64,000 nucleotides of DNA from Hirsutella rhossiliensis. Taxonomy: Eukaryota; Ascomycota; Sordariomycetes; Hypocreales; Ophiocordycipitaceae. Where the stretch lies: positions 5,890,001 through 5,954,000 of the forward strand of contig NW_025408667.1 of assembly GCF_020360975.1 (NCBI RefSeq), in the 5' to 3' direction. The notes below the pieces were generated by a model. The model saw only the letters and a program-made list of their open reading frames with translations, did not search any database and was not told the DNA's origin. The translations under genes were made by a program, and so were the position numbers. Below are positions 34,250 to 45,493 of this stretch, piece after piece (the first letter of the stretch is position 1; the number at the start of each line of letters is the position of its first letter).

Positions 34250-37200
34250 GTGAGAGAATGGGATGTGAGCGGAAAAGCAAAAATGGACGGAGAACCGTTC
34301 ATAGCAGACGTCAGGGTGAACGGCACAGACTTCGTGCCATCTCTTGTCGACTATGGCTGCCTCTGCTACGGCGCGGTTAGCAAGCGCACATTTCACTCTC
34401 TCCAGTTGCCACATATACGCGTTCAGCCGCGTATCTTGGAGAACGCAGCCGGAGACGGCAAGGAGGTCAAAATCGACAAGATCACGTATGTGTCGATCGA
34501 CCTCGATGGACATCAGCAGCATCGTGTTTTCATGTACGTCATCGACGATCTGAACTGGGATATGATCCTGGGTAAACGATGGATGGAAGACCAGGATGTT
34601 CACATCCATGCGAAGGAAGGATATCTCGAGATCGGGTCCAATGGAGTTCAAGTACGAGACCGACGACGTTACCAGCCTCCCCAGCTAGATGTCTCTAATG
34701 TCATGGCCGCAACATTTTTAGCAGAAGCACGCCGTGACAAACGCAAAGGCGGCATTGGAGTTCACTCGGTCACGATGGCGGATATTGACAAGGCCCTAAG
34801 ACCGAAACCGAAGACTGACGTAATGGAGAAGCTGCCACCACAGTACCACAAGTGGTCTCGAGCTTTCTCTCAACTGGCCGACCAGCTGCCCCTCATCGGC
34901 CAGGTGTGGACCTGAAGATCGAAGTGCTGAAAGACGAGCATGGCCGAGAGAAGCCCCACCCTGGGGACCGCTTTACAGCATGTCCCGCGAGGAGCTATTG
35001 GTACTACGGAAGACTCTCACAGAACTACTCGACAAGGGATTTATTAGAGTCAGCAGCTCGCCAGCCGCGGCACCAGTCCTTATGGTGAAGAAGCCCGGCG
35101 GAGGCATCCGCTTCTGCGTGGATTACAGAGGTTTGAACCATATAACGAAGAGGGACCGCTATCCCTTGCCCTTACTGAGCGAGACCTTGCGAACGATAGC
35201 CAAGGCAAGGTGGTTCACCAAGGTAGATGTTATAGCAGCGTTCCATAAGATCAGGGTCGCCCCGGCGACGAGGAAAGACAACTTTCAGAACGCGCTATGG
35301 ATCCTTCGAATGGCTGGTAGTTCCATTCGGCCTGACAGGCGCACCAGCAGCCTTTCAGCGGTACATTAACAGCGCGCTCCAGGATTACCTAGACGATTTT
35401 GTGTCAGCATATATCGACGATGTCCTGATCTTCTCCTCTGGAAGCCTACAAGACCACCGCGACAAGGTCGGCAAGGTCCTCCAACGACTGATGGACGCCG
35501 GGCTGCAACTGGATATCAACAAGAGTGAATTCGAAGTCAAGGCTGTGAAATACCTTGGGTTTATCATCGAGGCGGAGTGTGGGATCCGAGTCGACCCTGA
35601 GAAGGTTGAGGCTGTGAAGGAATGGGCAACCCCGACGAATGTTAAGTCCGTGAGGAGTTTTATTGGATTCGCGAACTTCTACAGGATGTTTATGCCAGAG
35701 TTCTCGGTGATAGCGGAGCGCTAACGCGGCTAACGAAGAAGGACGTGCCATTCCGTTGGGATGAATTGTGCGAAGAAGCCTTCGAGAAGCTCAAGGACCT
35801 GTTGATCACGGCCCCGATCCTGCACACTTCCATCCAGAAAGGGAGACTATCGTGGAAGCAGACGCTTCAGGATTCGCGTCGGGAGGCGTGCTCTTGCAGA
35901 GAGATGATAAGGATGGACTGGTACGACCTGTCGCATACTTCTCGAAGAAACATTCGGCAGCCGAAGCGAACTACGCTATCCATGACAAGGAGCTACTCGC
36001 CATTCTCAGATGTTTGGAGCAGTGGGAACCAGAGCTACGGGCAGTAGAGCACTTCAAGATCCTAACGGACCACAAGAACCTGAGGTACTTCTACTCGGAA
36101 AGGAGGTTGACAGAGAGACAAGTGCGGTGGTCGGAGTTCCTGTCCAGGTTCCAATTCGAGCTCGAATGGAGGCCGGGCCGCAAGGGCGGATTGCCTGACG
36201 CACTCTCTCGACGGGACCAGGATATGCCGGCCAACTACTCCGATGAACGACTAAAGGGACGCATTATGAGGCTATTCCAAAATGATCACCTTAGAAGGGT
36301 CCCAATATCGACATTGTCTACCAACACCGAGGGTGCCCAGGAAATCAACTTCGGAAAAGAGATCAGGATATTTGAAGATGAGGAGTTACAGCAGCTGTGG
36401 CACGCCGCACGCCAAGAAGACAAGCTCTATCAAGAACTCACGAAGCTGGTAGCAGATGGAGCGAAGAGTTTGCCAACAGGATTACAGAAGGAGAAGGTTG
36501 TCAGCATTTCAGAATGCTCGTTAGACAATAGGGGCCTGCTGTGCTTTAGAGAACGCGTCTGGATACCCGGTTCGGAGCCGCTACGTACGAAGATCATCCA
36601 GGAAACTCACGACTCTCATATCACCGGACATCCTGGAAGGGACCTCACGTACTCGACTCTGTCGAGACGCTTCTTCTGGCCGGGTGCCGCTAGCGATGTA
36701 CGTCGGTTTGTGCGCAACTGCGAGGTTTGCGGACGAAACACCATCTGGAGGGATACAAAGAAAGGACTCCTAAAGCCGCTCCTATTCCGCAACGCATATG
36801 GAGCGAAATTACCATTGACTTTATTACTGACCTCCCACCGTCGGGGAAAGATGGCGCGACGAACTGCATGGTGGTCACGGACCGACTCACCAAAGGCGTC
36901 GAACTCGAAGGATTACACGATATTTCTTCAGAAGCGGTTGCAAGAAGACTCTTCGAACGACACTACCCTGTCCATGGCATCCCAACGGCTATTACCAGTG
37001 ATCGGGGTCCCCAGTTTGTCAGTGGTATGTGGAAACACTTCTGTCAGCTGCTAGGGATCGAGCAGCGGTTGTCAACGGCGTACCATCCACAAACCGACGG
37101 TGCAACAGAACGAATGAACCAAGAGGTAGAGAGGATTCTTCGGATATGGACAAACTATCTGCAGGAGAACTGGTTGGACTTGCTTCCAGTCGCGATGGCG

Positions 37201-37934
37201 ACAATTAACGAGCGGAAGCAACCTCCACCGGACTGAGTCCGTTCTTCTTCATGCACGGCTACCACAATGAGCCAATCCAGTTAGTTGAGCATCGAAGCAC
37301 GGAAGACACAACACAGGAAGAAGCTGCAGCGGAGAATTTTATTCAGAGACTACAGGATGCCACGGAGTTTGCGCAAGCAGCGATAGCTATGGCCCAGGAA
37401 ATACAGCAAGCGCAAGCCAACAAGCACAGGACAGCCGCACCGAGATACAAGCCTGGGGATTGGGTATACCTCAACTTGAGAAATGTCAAAACATCGCGAC
37501 CCTGCAAGAAGCTCGATTGGTTACATGCCAAATATCAAGTGCTCACCGAAGTCAGCCCACATGCCTATAGGTTGGATGTGCCTGGACGTATCCATCCAGT
37601 CTTTCACGTCGATCTACTCCGGCCAGTACCCGGAGACCCATTGCCTTCGCAGAAAATCGATCAAGAGAGTGCCCCACCGGTGCTGGTGGACGGCCAAGAA
37701 ATGTACCTCGTCGAAAGGATTCTGGATGAAAGAATGGAAGGTACGCATAAGAAGGTGCTCGTAAAATGGCATGATTACTCGCAGCCTACGTGGGAGCCCC
37801 TTCCCACTATTCGACACACTGATGCATGGAAGCAATGGAAGAAACATAAAAAGAGTGTCACCTTCTCAAGTCATCTTGACACAGATTGCCACGATCCCAA
37901 GGAAGAGGAAACGTTGGACGGGAGGGAGGTGTAA
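34250..37934 (+). pseudogene. Ty3 pol: protease-RT-RNase H-integrase-chromodomain, frameshifted
   Basis: Protease: SLVDYGCLCYGAVS near 34340, with DYG where D-S/T-G is expected. [22 protein letters not shown] from about 35030, then AYIDDVLIFSS near 35410, the catalytic YIDD box. RNase H: IVEADASGFASGGVLLQRDD near 35850 and LTDHKNLRYF near 36065. Integrase: a zinc-binding HHCC region (H-x3-H, then C-x2-C) near 36610-36730, and the core with ITIDFITDLP, TSDRGPQFVSG and the HPQTDGATERMN glutamate near 36825-37120. Chromodomain: YLVERILDERMEGTHKKVLV then KWHDYSQPTWEPL near 37705-37800. Frame changes near 34900, 35290, 35725, 36790 and 37235 break it. A single reading frame is normal for the group. 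Confidence 0.9.
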
Positions 37935-38115
37935 CGGGCAAGTTGCTTTAACGGCGGCTGCGCCGCCTAGCTTCTAGAACCTTCCATTGGCTCGAAGCTA
38001 TAAAATGCCGTTATGCTCTTATGTAGTAGATTCTCTTTCTTTCTTTCTTTTCTATCTTGATAGTAAACAGCATAGGGACTAGTTAGTTGTATCAACTCAC
38101 TAGAGGCCTTTCACA
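37930..38115 (+). repeat. Right LTR of Ty3 element
   Basis: 186 bases, TGTAACGGG to TTTCACA, directly after a purine run GGGAGGGAGG. Its last 150 bases equal those of the left LTR. Confidence 0.9.
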
Positions 38116-38119
38116 GGTC

Positions 38120-38368
38120 TGGGTTTGTTTTTGCTGTGCTTCTCGAAGTCTCTGATGGCGATGTGAGCGTTGACGACGTTCTGTAGTGGTTCCCATGTTG
38201 CCTGCTCAAGGTCGAAGCCTCTCCATAGTATATGGTACTGGAAGCCTTTCTGTTTTGTGCGTTTCGAGTCCAGTATTGCTTCAATCGCCCAGAGTTTCTC
38301 CCCCTTTGCATCTAGCGTTATTGGTGGGGGCGGTGTGTTGTATTGGCCGGGGAGCGGGTCGTTTGGTG
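38120..38368 (-). pseudogene. Chromodomain scrap of a second Ty3 element
   Basis: The minus strand reads PNDPLPGQYNTPPPPITLDA then LWAIEAILDSKRTKQKGFQY and HILWRGFDLEQATWEPL, an integrase C-terminus plus chromodomain distinct from that of the adjacent full-length element. It is cut at 38369 by the hAT-2 terminus and meets the right side of the full-length Ty3 element at 38116, so both later elements appear to have landed in the same older relic. Confidence 0.7.
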
Positions 38369-41001
38369 CAGGGTGGTTTTCCATATATGGAAAGGTGTGC
38401 AATCCATACTGGAGTATCGCCCCACATTTATTGCAAGTATTGCAATACACCTTTCCATTCTTGGTCCGTGCGCATCCCGCAACAGCTCACCTATATGGTC
38501 TCGGCAAAACGTGCCAAACACGACATGAATCAATGAAAATCAAGGAACAGTTAACGTGAACGTAATGACAGACGACCGGTCAAGGGGATGCCAAGCAGAA
38601 ATTTGCTCCTTTGCAGGAAACAGGCGTAGAAGTTGAGCCAGGATTTTACCCAAAATCTGGGGACCCGCCACCACCCTCGGCCCTTGCAAGATATCGTTCT
38701 TGAGCCAATGCTTTAAACATTCTCCCTTTCGACTTGTTTCGCGTCCAATTGGGCTCTTTCCCATGAGATTGTGCGACGCGCCCTGAGAACACCCGCTCAG
38801 GTTCATCACTCATCGCCGGCATTGATAGGATGTCTATGGCCATTTGTGATAGCTTGGGCCATCGTTTTCTGTTGCTCTTGAAGCCACCATGACAAGGCCG
38901 TCGTCGGCGTAATGTCGTACGGATCACATGAAATGTAATCTTCGTACTCGTCCTGGCTTGACGGTCGAGTGCAATTCTGCAGGTTCCTTGAAATGCGATC
39001 AAACGCGTCAAGGTCCTCGTCATCATCGTCATCTAGTAAATGTTGCGAGAGGAGCCATCCACAGTGTCTCGGTATGTGAGCCAAAGGTCTTTGACCTGTT
39101 TGAACGCAGGTTTTGCCACTTCTTCTTCCAATTTGCCTGGATGTATGTTGTGCGATAGCTGGGATGAAGGATCAAGGCAGCTGCATAATAGGGCGATGCT
39201 TCTGTCTTGCTATAATATTTGTCAAAGACTTCCCACCCTCGTTTGATCCTAAAGGACAGCTCGGTGTCTGATTTGTACGTGACCTATTGCACCATCTCAG
39301 CGCTTGCACAAGGAGATCAGAGGAATGGAAGGCATGGTACCAGGGCTTCATCAAAGCATCGGATCAAGACGTCCATCGTGAAGAGCACTTTGTCCAGGGT
39401 CGCATGATCCCCTTGTGTTGCTAATGTCGCTCGGGCGAACGGTTGAAGGATCTTCTCAATTATTCGGAGCCGGGCCCAATCTTCCGGCAATAGAAAATCC
39501 GCAGAAAGATCTTCGAAATGATTCTTGGTGTAGGTGTCCAGAGCGCTGGCAGTTTCCTGCTGAGTGGCAACATGCAGCATCTGATACCAGCTATTCCACC
39601 TCGTACGATTGTCAAGTGGAATGCCCTCTCAGCGAGTTCCATAAACTCTCCACTGCGTCCTGATGAACTCCGGATGTTGACAACCAGGTTGTGGAGCTTA
39701 CCAAGTGGTCCAAGGCGGCGAAATTCGGTGCGCTGCCTTTGAACTTTGCCAGGTCATCTGCGTCTTCGCATATTTCGCCCTCTTTCAAGTCAATAGAATT
39801 CTGGAACAGGAAAGCTTGAACTGCCAAGTTGATAACGTGGCCTAGGCATCGGAGGCGGTGAACTTCAGGATCCCATTTGACGCCCTCTTCCTTGAGATAC
39901 GTGCTCACTGCCCGGCAGAGGGTGTCATTCGTGCTCGAATTATCCCCAACGATGCTTCCAAGGCGTCGCAGAATACCAAAGTCCCGCAAGATGGGAAGAA
40001 GTGTAACGAATTGCTCCTCCCGGAATGGTTCGCCACAGGCCGAAGTGCAAGGAGCTTTCCGTCGTGCTTCTTGTGCGTGGTCAACAAAGTGGGAGCAAAC
40101 TCCGAGAAGAAGGAGCCGATTGGGGGACGTCCAAATGTCAAGCGAGAGGTGAACCTTGGATTTTGCTGACTGGAGCTTCATTCGCACGATATCCTTGGCC
40201 GACTGGAAATGATTGTCGATAATTCGTGGAATAGTCGAGTGGGCGGAAGGAGATGGTCCTTCGCGACCGGGTTCAAGGTCGAAATGAAGAGGTGAAATTC
40301 GCGGGATTCGACAATTCGATAAGGAAGGTTTCGTGCGACGATCAGCCAAGCTAAGGCTTTGTTTATCTTGTCTTGGTCCAGGTAGCGTTTGAAGACCTCC
40401 GACTCAATCTCCGTTGTGTGGCCCAATTCCCGTGCTTGCTGGTAGAGTTGCTCAAACCCTCAAAGATGGATGATTGAAGAGGGTCAAATCTTCCACGACT
40501 CGAATATCGTGCTTACCCTCCAGATGTTTTCGAAAGTTAGTGGTAACTGAAGTGCTGTACGGGTTCGTCTGGGGACAATGGCTGCAATAGAGAAGACGAT
40601 TTCGGCCCTTAAACTCTTCCTCCCTCTGCTGCAACGCGAGCATGCTTCCACGTTGCGATAGCCGCTTTGCCTCTTGTATTGCGAGATCTTGATGTCGTAG
40701 AGTCCGACAATATAGATTCAGCATCGAAGAAGGATAGCACACTTGCAGAATCCATAGTTCGACAACTGATTCGTCCGACGCGTTGGTGCAAAGTGGTGGG
40801 AAAGCGATTTGTGTTTGTGTGGGAATTAGCGGGGTTCAAGGCCTCAGACCCCTGGACGATGGCGCTGTAGGGGTCCCGGTCAGTGGCGCAATTTGGCCAA
40901 TTATTGACTGAGCATTGAAATACTATGGATCCATATCCATACCCTGTCCATGCCATAGTATGGAAAGGGTATTTCCATACTTGGGTATGGAAACCACCCT
41001 G
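38369..41001 (-). mobile_element. hAT-2 element
   Basis: The ends are inverted: CAGGGTGGTTTTCCATA at 38369-38385 and its inverse TATGGAAACCACCCTG ending at 41001. CAGGG/CCCTG termini are classic for hAT. Both ends are followed inward by CCATA/TATGG-rich subterminal DNA (38380-38460, 40915-41000). No 8-base target duplication is seen (GTTTGGTG versus TTCGAGAA). Length is 2,633 bases. The transposase relic inside runs on the minus strand. Confidence 0.7.
38650..40742 (-). pseudogene. hAT-2 transposase relic
   Basis: Minus-strand pieces appear in order. A BED-type zinc finger (YCSHCPQTNPYSTSVTTNF with RKHLEGKHD) lies near 40510-40590. KALAWLIVARNLPYRIVESR follows near 40300-40365. A catalytic region with VHLSLDIWTSPNRLLLLGVC near 40080-40150 and IVGDNSSTNDTLCRAVSTYL near 39900-39955 holds the expected acidic residues. 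CLGHVINLAVQAF is near 39810-39850. The C-terminal dimerisation segment is RWPKLSQMAIDILSMPAMS near 38815-38870. Frame changes fall near 40450, 40340, 39600, 39310 and 38850. Confidence 0.8.
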
Positions 41002-41194
41002 TTCGAGAAGCGCCAAACTCCTGCCCCCATTCCAGGAAGTGGGTTGACTGGAAAGAGTGCCCAACAGGCCGCGAGCACGCTGCTGATTGCGTTGTCATTC
41101 GTCTTTCAAGGGTCTTCAACGTCAGCTGCTGCCGTTGGTTGTTGATCAATTGACACCGACGGCTGCCGAGTGAATACGTCGGATAGGGGTGATA

Positions 41195-41360
41195 GACGAA
41201 GGTGAAGATTTTGAAGATTTTGAATGAAGGATGAATCAAATGAATTGAATTTTTTGGATCTTGATTCAAAATCTTCAAGCTCCAATTTTCGCGATTCAAG
41301 TTGGGTTTGGGCCAATTCAGGCCATTCATGAATGGTTTGAAGGGATCCCCTAAACGAAGT
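41195..41360. repeat. Subterminal motif cluster, left end of hAT-3
   Basis: Repeated AAGATTTTGAA, GAATGAA, GAATTGAA and TTGATTCAAA words in both orientations. Matched by a like cluster at 45345-45475. Probable transposase binding region. Confidence 0.6.
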
Positions 41361-41759
41361 GAATTTGGTGTGTACCTGAGCGATTGCAAAGATGCCTCAA
41401 AAACGCCAATAAGTAGTATATAGTTTTAAGTTATAGCCTTCTAAGAAGTCGATAATCCCGAATACTACAAAAATTAACTTACATAAATACTGATCCGCCT
41501 GTCCTAGGCAAATCGACTGAAAATAAGCACTTTCAAAGCTCTGCCGAATCCTCAAAATACGTCGGTACAACGCGTTCGAATCCGCCACTGTACACGGCTA
41601 CACTCTTAGAGCCCCAATCCTCCGAAGCCTCCATTGTATCTAGACAGGGGGTTGATATCGCAGACTTATCGGCTTGGGATGCAGGAGGTTTGGGGTAGGG
41701 GTTCAGTGGGAGCCTCGGTGGGAGGAAGAGGTTGAGGAGGATTCTCGCCTGAACACAGA

Positions 41760-43993
41760 TTAGCATATACCTACATATATAATGAGGGTATATCCATACA
41801 TACCATCTTCCAGCTTGCCCGGAATGTGGTCTGGTCTCCAAATAATACTATTGGCAAAGGGCAGGATGTCATACTCCATGGCCGCCTTGATCAACGCCTG
41901 ATCGATCTTATCTTCCTGAGTATAAGCACTCCGTAAAAGTGTTAGTACTCGCACCGTATCTGCCTTCAAGGCGTGACGGCGGATACCGAATTCGTCTCTA
42001 CAACCGCTGAAGAGGCGTTCCACGTCAACTTCAGAGCCAGAGACAGAGAGAAGATCACGCGCCGCCGCAGCCAAAAGTGGCCACTCGACCTTGTGTTCTT
42101 TCCACCACTTCAGTAGGAAGTCTGGAGACTTTGCAATAGACTCGTCGAACTCTATTCGAGGAGCTGCAAGCCACCGTTCAAGCTCCGAAATAGGGATCGC
42201 CGCGCCCGTCTCCGCCTCCCTCGCCTTCTTCATTTGGATGGCTCTCCATTGCGCAATGGAGACTCCTTGAGGACGCTCAGCTGGTCTGGATTGGCTCATA
42301 GTTGAGTTTGTGGCATTCAATGCTGCTAGCTCCGGCCACTCCGTTTTGAAATACTTCTTGACTTTAGCCATAATCTCAGAGTATTGATCCGGTATCATCA
42401 TTTCCAATTGGTGAGTTTTATAACGCGGATCCAGGATGTGAGCTGCGAATAGCATCATTTGATCGTCAAGCTTCTTCATATAAGTAACGTGTTTTGCTTT
42501 GCCCTTCGAGAAGGCGTCTCGAATGGACATATCAAGGTCTGTAAAGTCGCCAACTCCTTCGACTACATCATCAAGGAGAGCTTCCAAATCCCAATAGATA
42601 TCGAGACTTTGTGAGATCGGCGGCATAACTTCGGAGACTTTCAGAGTGTGGTCTTTAAACGGCTTCAGAACCTTCCGCAGTTGATAGAGAGCGACAATCT
42701 CTTCTGATAAGGGCAGGAGGCACTTGACTTGCGGGTGAGTATCAACGAACTCAGTATACTCTGCCTCAAGCTCGAGGAATTGGTCAATCATGTCGTAGGC
42801 CGAATTCCAGCGAGTGTCGACATCGTAGGTTGGCTTCCGGTAGTGCGTGCGCGGCATGCTTTTGAAGTCTTGCTCCTAGACCCGGATCTCAACATCCAGA
42901 GATTGAGGAGGCGGATTTTGGCAATCCCACTTCGACTAGAGTCTCCCGGAATGGTGTAGTTGTTGCTTTTATTCTCTTCGTCCCACTTGTCAAGCATCTT
43001 CTTGGCTTCTTCGCTGTGCCTGCTTTGAGATCTTGCAAGACGCCCTCACAAATGAGCGAGGTAATATGAGCTAGACAGCGGATCCAACTCTTCCTGCCGT
43101 GAAAGCGCATGCGGGCCTCCTATTGGGCTCACCTTGTCGTCGAATTTGGTCTTGAGAGAATCGTACAAAGACTGACAGAGCGTGCCGTTATTGCCGGCGT
43201 TGTCTCCCGTAATGGCGAGAAGCTTAGGCTTGAGCCTGAGCTCCTCAAGCGTCCTCTCAACTATCTCAGCTAATTGTTTGCCAGTGTGAGATCTTTTGAG
43301 CTCAATAAACTCAATAACTTCTCTCTCCTCAAACTCCGGTGTAATCCAGTGCGCAATAATGGCGAAAATGGGCACCCGATTCGGTGCTGTCCAGATATCA
43401 AGGGTGAACGAGATGGTGGCACAATTGTACTCAAGCTCAATCTTCAGCTTCTCCTGCGTTCGACAAAGTCTGTATATATATGATTGCGTAACGTTATACG
43501 ACTCCTGTACACACATGTTGTGTTGTGAGCCAAGAACATCTCTTGAAAAGCAGGAGTCTCGACAACAGAGAAGGGTTGTCGGTGTTTTACAAACCACCGG
43601 CGGATAGACTCCTTTGCCGTGAGTCTTGCTCTCTGCCTAGGTCGACCGCTCCATGCGTCTGCCTCTGTATAATCTCCTCCACCAATGGCGCGGCCGTATC
43701 CATTAATTCGAGCGTGGTGAGATTCCTTCGTAATACCGTGGATTTTTAAATGGTCTCCCATGCCAGAGGTAACCCTCGGCGGTTCGATTCGAGGACCTGG
43801 AATCTCTTCCGAAGAGTATTGGGATTTTGAAGGCACTCTATACAAGTCCACCGGAACTCTTGGAAGATCTTCGGCCCATCCTGTTGAATTGAGGACGTTC
43901 GATGCGGGCATAATTCTGCGTTGGCAATTTACGCCGGGTCCTTGGAGCAAAGAAATTCGCTGCGGCAGATGTTTTTGTTTCAGCAGGGGCCAT
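41760..43993 (-). pseudogene. hAT-3 transposase, long C-terminal frame with upstream frameshifts
   Basis: Start MAPAETKTSAAANFFAPRTR at 43993, then a stop or frame change near 43850. The frame 43880-43450 carries a BED-like region and RWFVKHRQPFSVVETPAFQE. The frame 43597-43046 carries FTLDIWTAPNRVPIFAIIAH, the first catalytic aspartate region, and LLAITGDNAGNNGTLCQSLY. The frame 42857-41760 is open for 365 residues with DVDTRWNSAYDMIDQFLELE, AAHILDPRYK and the dimerisation domain (WWKEHKVEWPLLAAAARDLL, SVSGSEVDVERLFSG). A GT-AG intron candidate at 41749-41803 near the C-terminus would replace the last 13 residues. This is the best preserved transposase in the window. Confidence 0.85.
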
Positions 43994-45344
43994 ACTACGT
44001 ATCATGTTATAATTAGCTATCCACTCGTAAGGTAATTAAATAAGGAGGGTAGATTGGAGAGTAATGAAGTTTTACCTGATCTTGGCTGAAAGGCTCGAGA
44101 ATGGACGCGACACAGGTAGTCGGAACGACACCAAATAAACCACAATAAAGTGTCAAGGAGTCGGGGTTGAACGGGTAGGATAGGTCGTCGGTCAGGGCGT
44201 TGATTCGGGGGCTGATCCGAAGCCGCTGTCGGAATATCGAAGCAGGAATTAGGCGAGGTCGTGGTAAAATAATGTCGTGGCAGTTGTCGCGAAGACCGTT
44301 GCGCCACGCAGGCAAAAGGTGGATGGGCTGACGACCCTGTCTTTCCGACAGCAGTAGAATTAACAGGTGGTCAACTGAGCGGAAATAACGCGTCTGAACG
44401 CGGCTAGTTGGCACAATATATCCTTATCATGCAGATTTTTCGGGTACTTCCTGATCGGCTAATTTGTATGGACAAACAAGTAGCAGTCATATTGGGCTCG
44501 AGGAGTAGATAAGTCCCTAACAGCCTCCAAATCGCGAGCTGACTCGATTCGTGTCACTTCCAATTGTTCGCGCAGTATTGAGATGTTGAGGATCTGAACG
44601 CGTTTTCGAATCAGCTTGCTGGGGCTGTACAGCGGTATAATTATTATATTATATATCCAGAATATGGGTTGCCGAGCTTAATATGTGCTTGAAATGTAGT
44701 ATTCCAACCAAAAATGGGCTATCCATTGATTGCCTTCAAGATGATGTGGCATTTCTTGAGCAAATGTTAACGACATGTAACTATCGAGGTTATATCATCC
44801 GAACGAGAAAATCCAGAACATTCGAGCGGCACTACATTTAAATCATGTGCATTATAAAATGGCACTGTTCATGAGCTTCATGGTGTTTTTGATGCTCCCT
44901 CTAGGGTGGCAAGATTGGCGAAACGGTGGGGCGTATCAGGAACTGTTAGGTCGTTATACCACAATATATGGACGCCCTAACTGCCGTCCTTCGCCTCGAT
45001 TTCCCCAGCGACGCCCCCGCCAGACGCGGGCGGCGCGGGACTAGGATTTTGCCAGTGGAGTGTGGACGGTGGAATCCAACTGAAACACGCACAACAGACT
45101 TTTAAATACGCAGAGCGTCATCACAAGCGCGGCCGAACTCGAAGTTACCGTGTCCGCGCGGGGCAAACCCTAATGATGGGGTCAAAGCAGCTTGTTTATT
45201 GATGTGTATGTGAGCCTGCCGAGGAAGAACAGGAAGAGGCCCTTGGTGGGTGGCTTCGGGTATTGACCCTTTCCTCCCTGTATGTCCCTTGGCCGCGAAG
45301 CGGTGATAATTTTTTCGCCTTACGTTTCGACCATATCGCCATTC

Positions 45345-45475
45345 ATTCACAATTTTTATGAATGAATTGAATGAAGACTCCTGATTTTTGATTCGTCGAA
45401 TTTGAAGACCTTACCCGATTCGGCTTCATTCAATTCAAGGGTCCCGAGGCCGATTCGACTTCAAAATCTTCAAAT
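45345..45475. repeat. Subterminal motif cluster, right end of hAT-3
   Basis: ATTCATTCA, GAATGAATTGAATGAA, TTCATTCAATTCAA and CAAAATCTTCAAA words, mirroring the left cluster. Confidence 0.6.
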
Positions 45476-45493
45476 ATCAGCCCTAACGTCGGA

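Larger units (their letters stand above)
32693..38115 (+). mobile_element. Ty3/gypsy chromovirus, full length
   Basis: A 5,423-base LTR retrotransposon of a fungal genome. The right LTR is 37930-38115 (TGTAACG...TTTCACA). The left LTR, 32693-32854, is shorter by an internal gap near its 5' end but identical over the last 150 bases. A 4-base duplication GGTC flanks it (32689-32692 and 38116-38119). Internal order is gag, protease, RT, RNase H, integrase, chromodomain, then a polypurine tract at about 37917-37929. The chromodomain defines the chromovirus branch. Not RIPed. Confidence 0.9.
41184..45485 (-). mobile_element. hAT-3 element, complete, Ac-like ends
   Basis: A 4,302-base element with ends TAGGGGTGATA (41184-41194) and the inverse of TAGGGCTGATA (ending CCCTA at 45485), very close to the Ac terminus TAGGGATGAAA. 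A perfect 8-base duplication ACGTCGGA lies outside at 41176-41183 and 45486-45493, the exact length hAT transposases make. Clusters of GAATGAA/TTCAATTCA words fill the first and last 180 bases. The transposase gene is on the minus strand. Confidence 0.92.

Noticed and set aside
36690..37204. Minus-strand ORFs inside Ty3 pol
   Set aside because: Shadows of the polyprotein frame, which carries clear integrase motifs on the plus strand.
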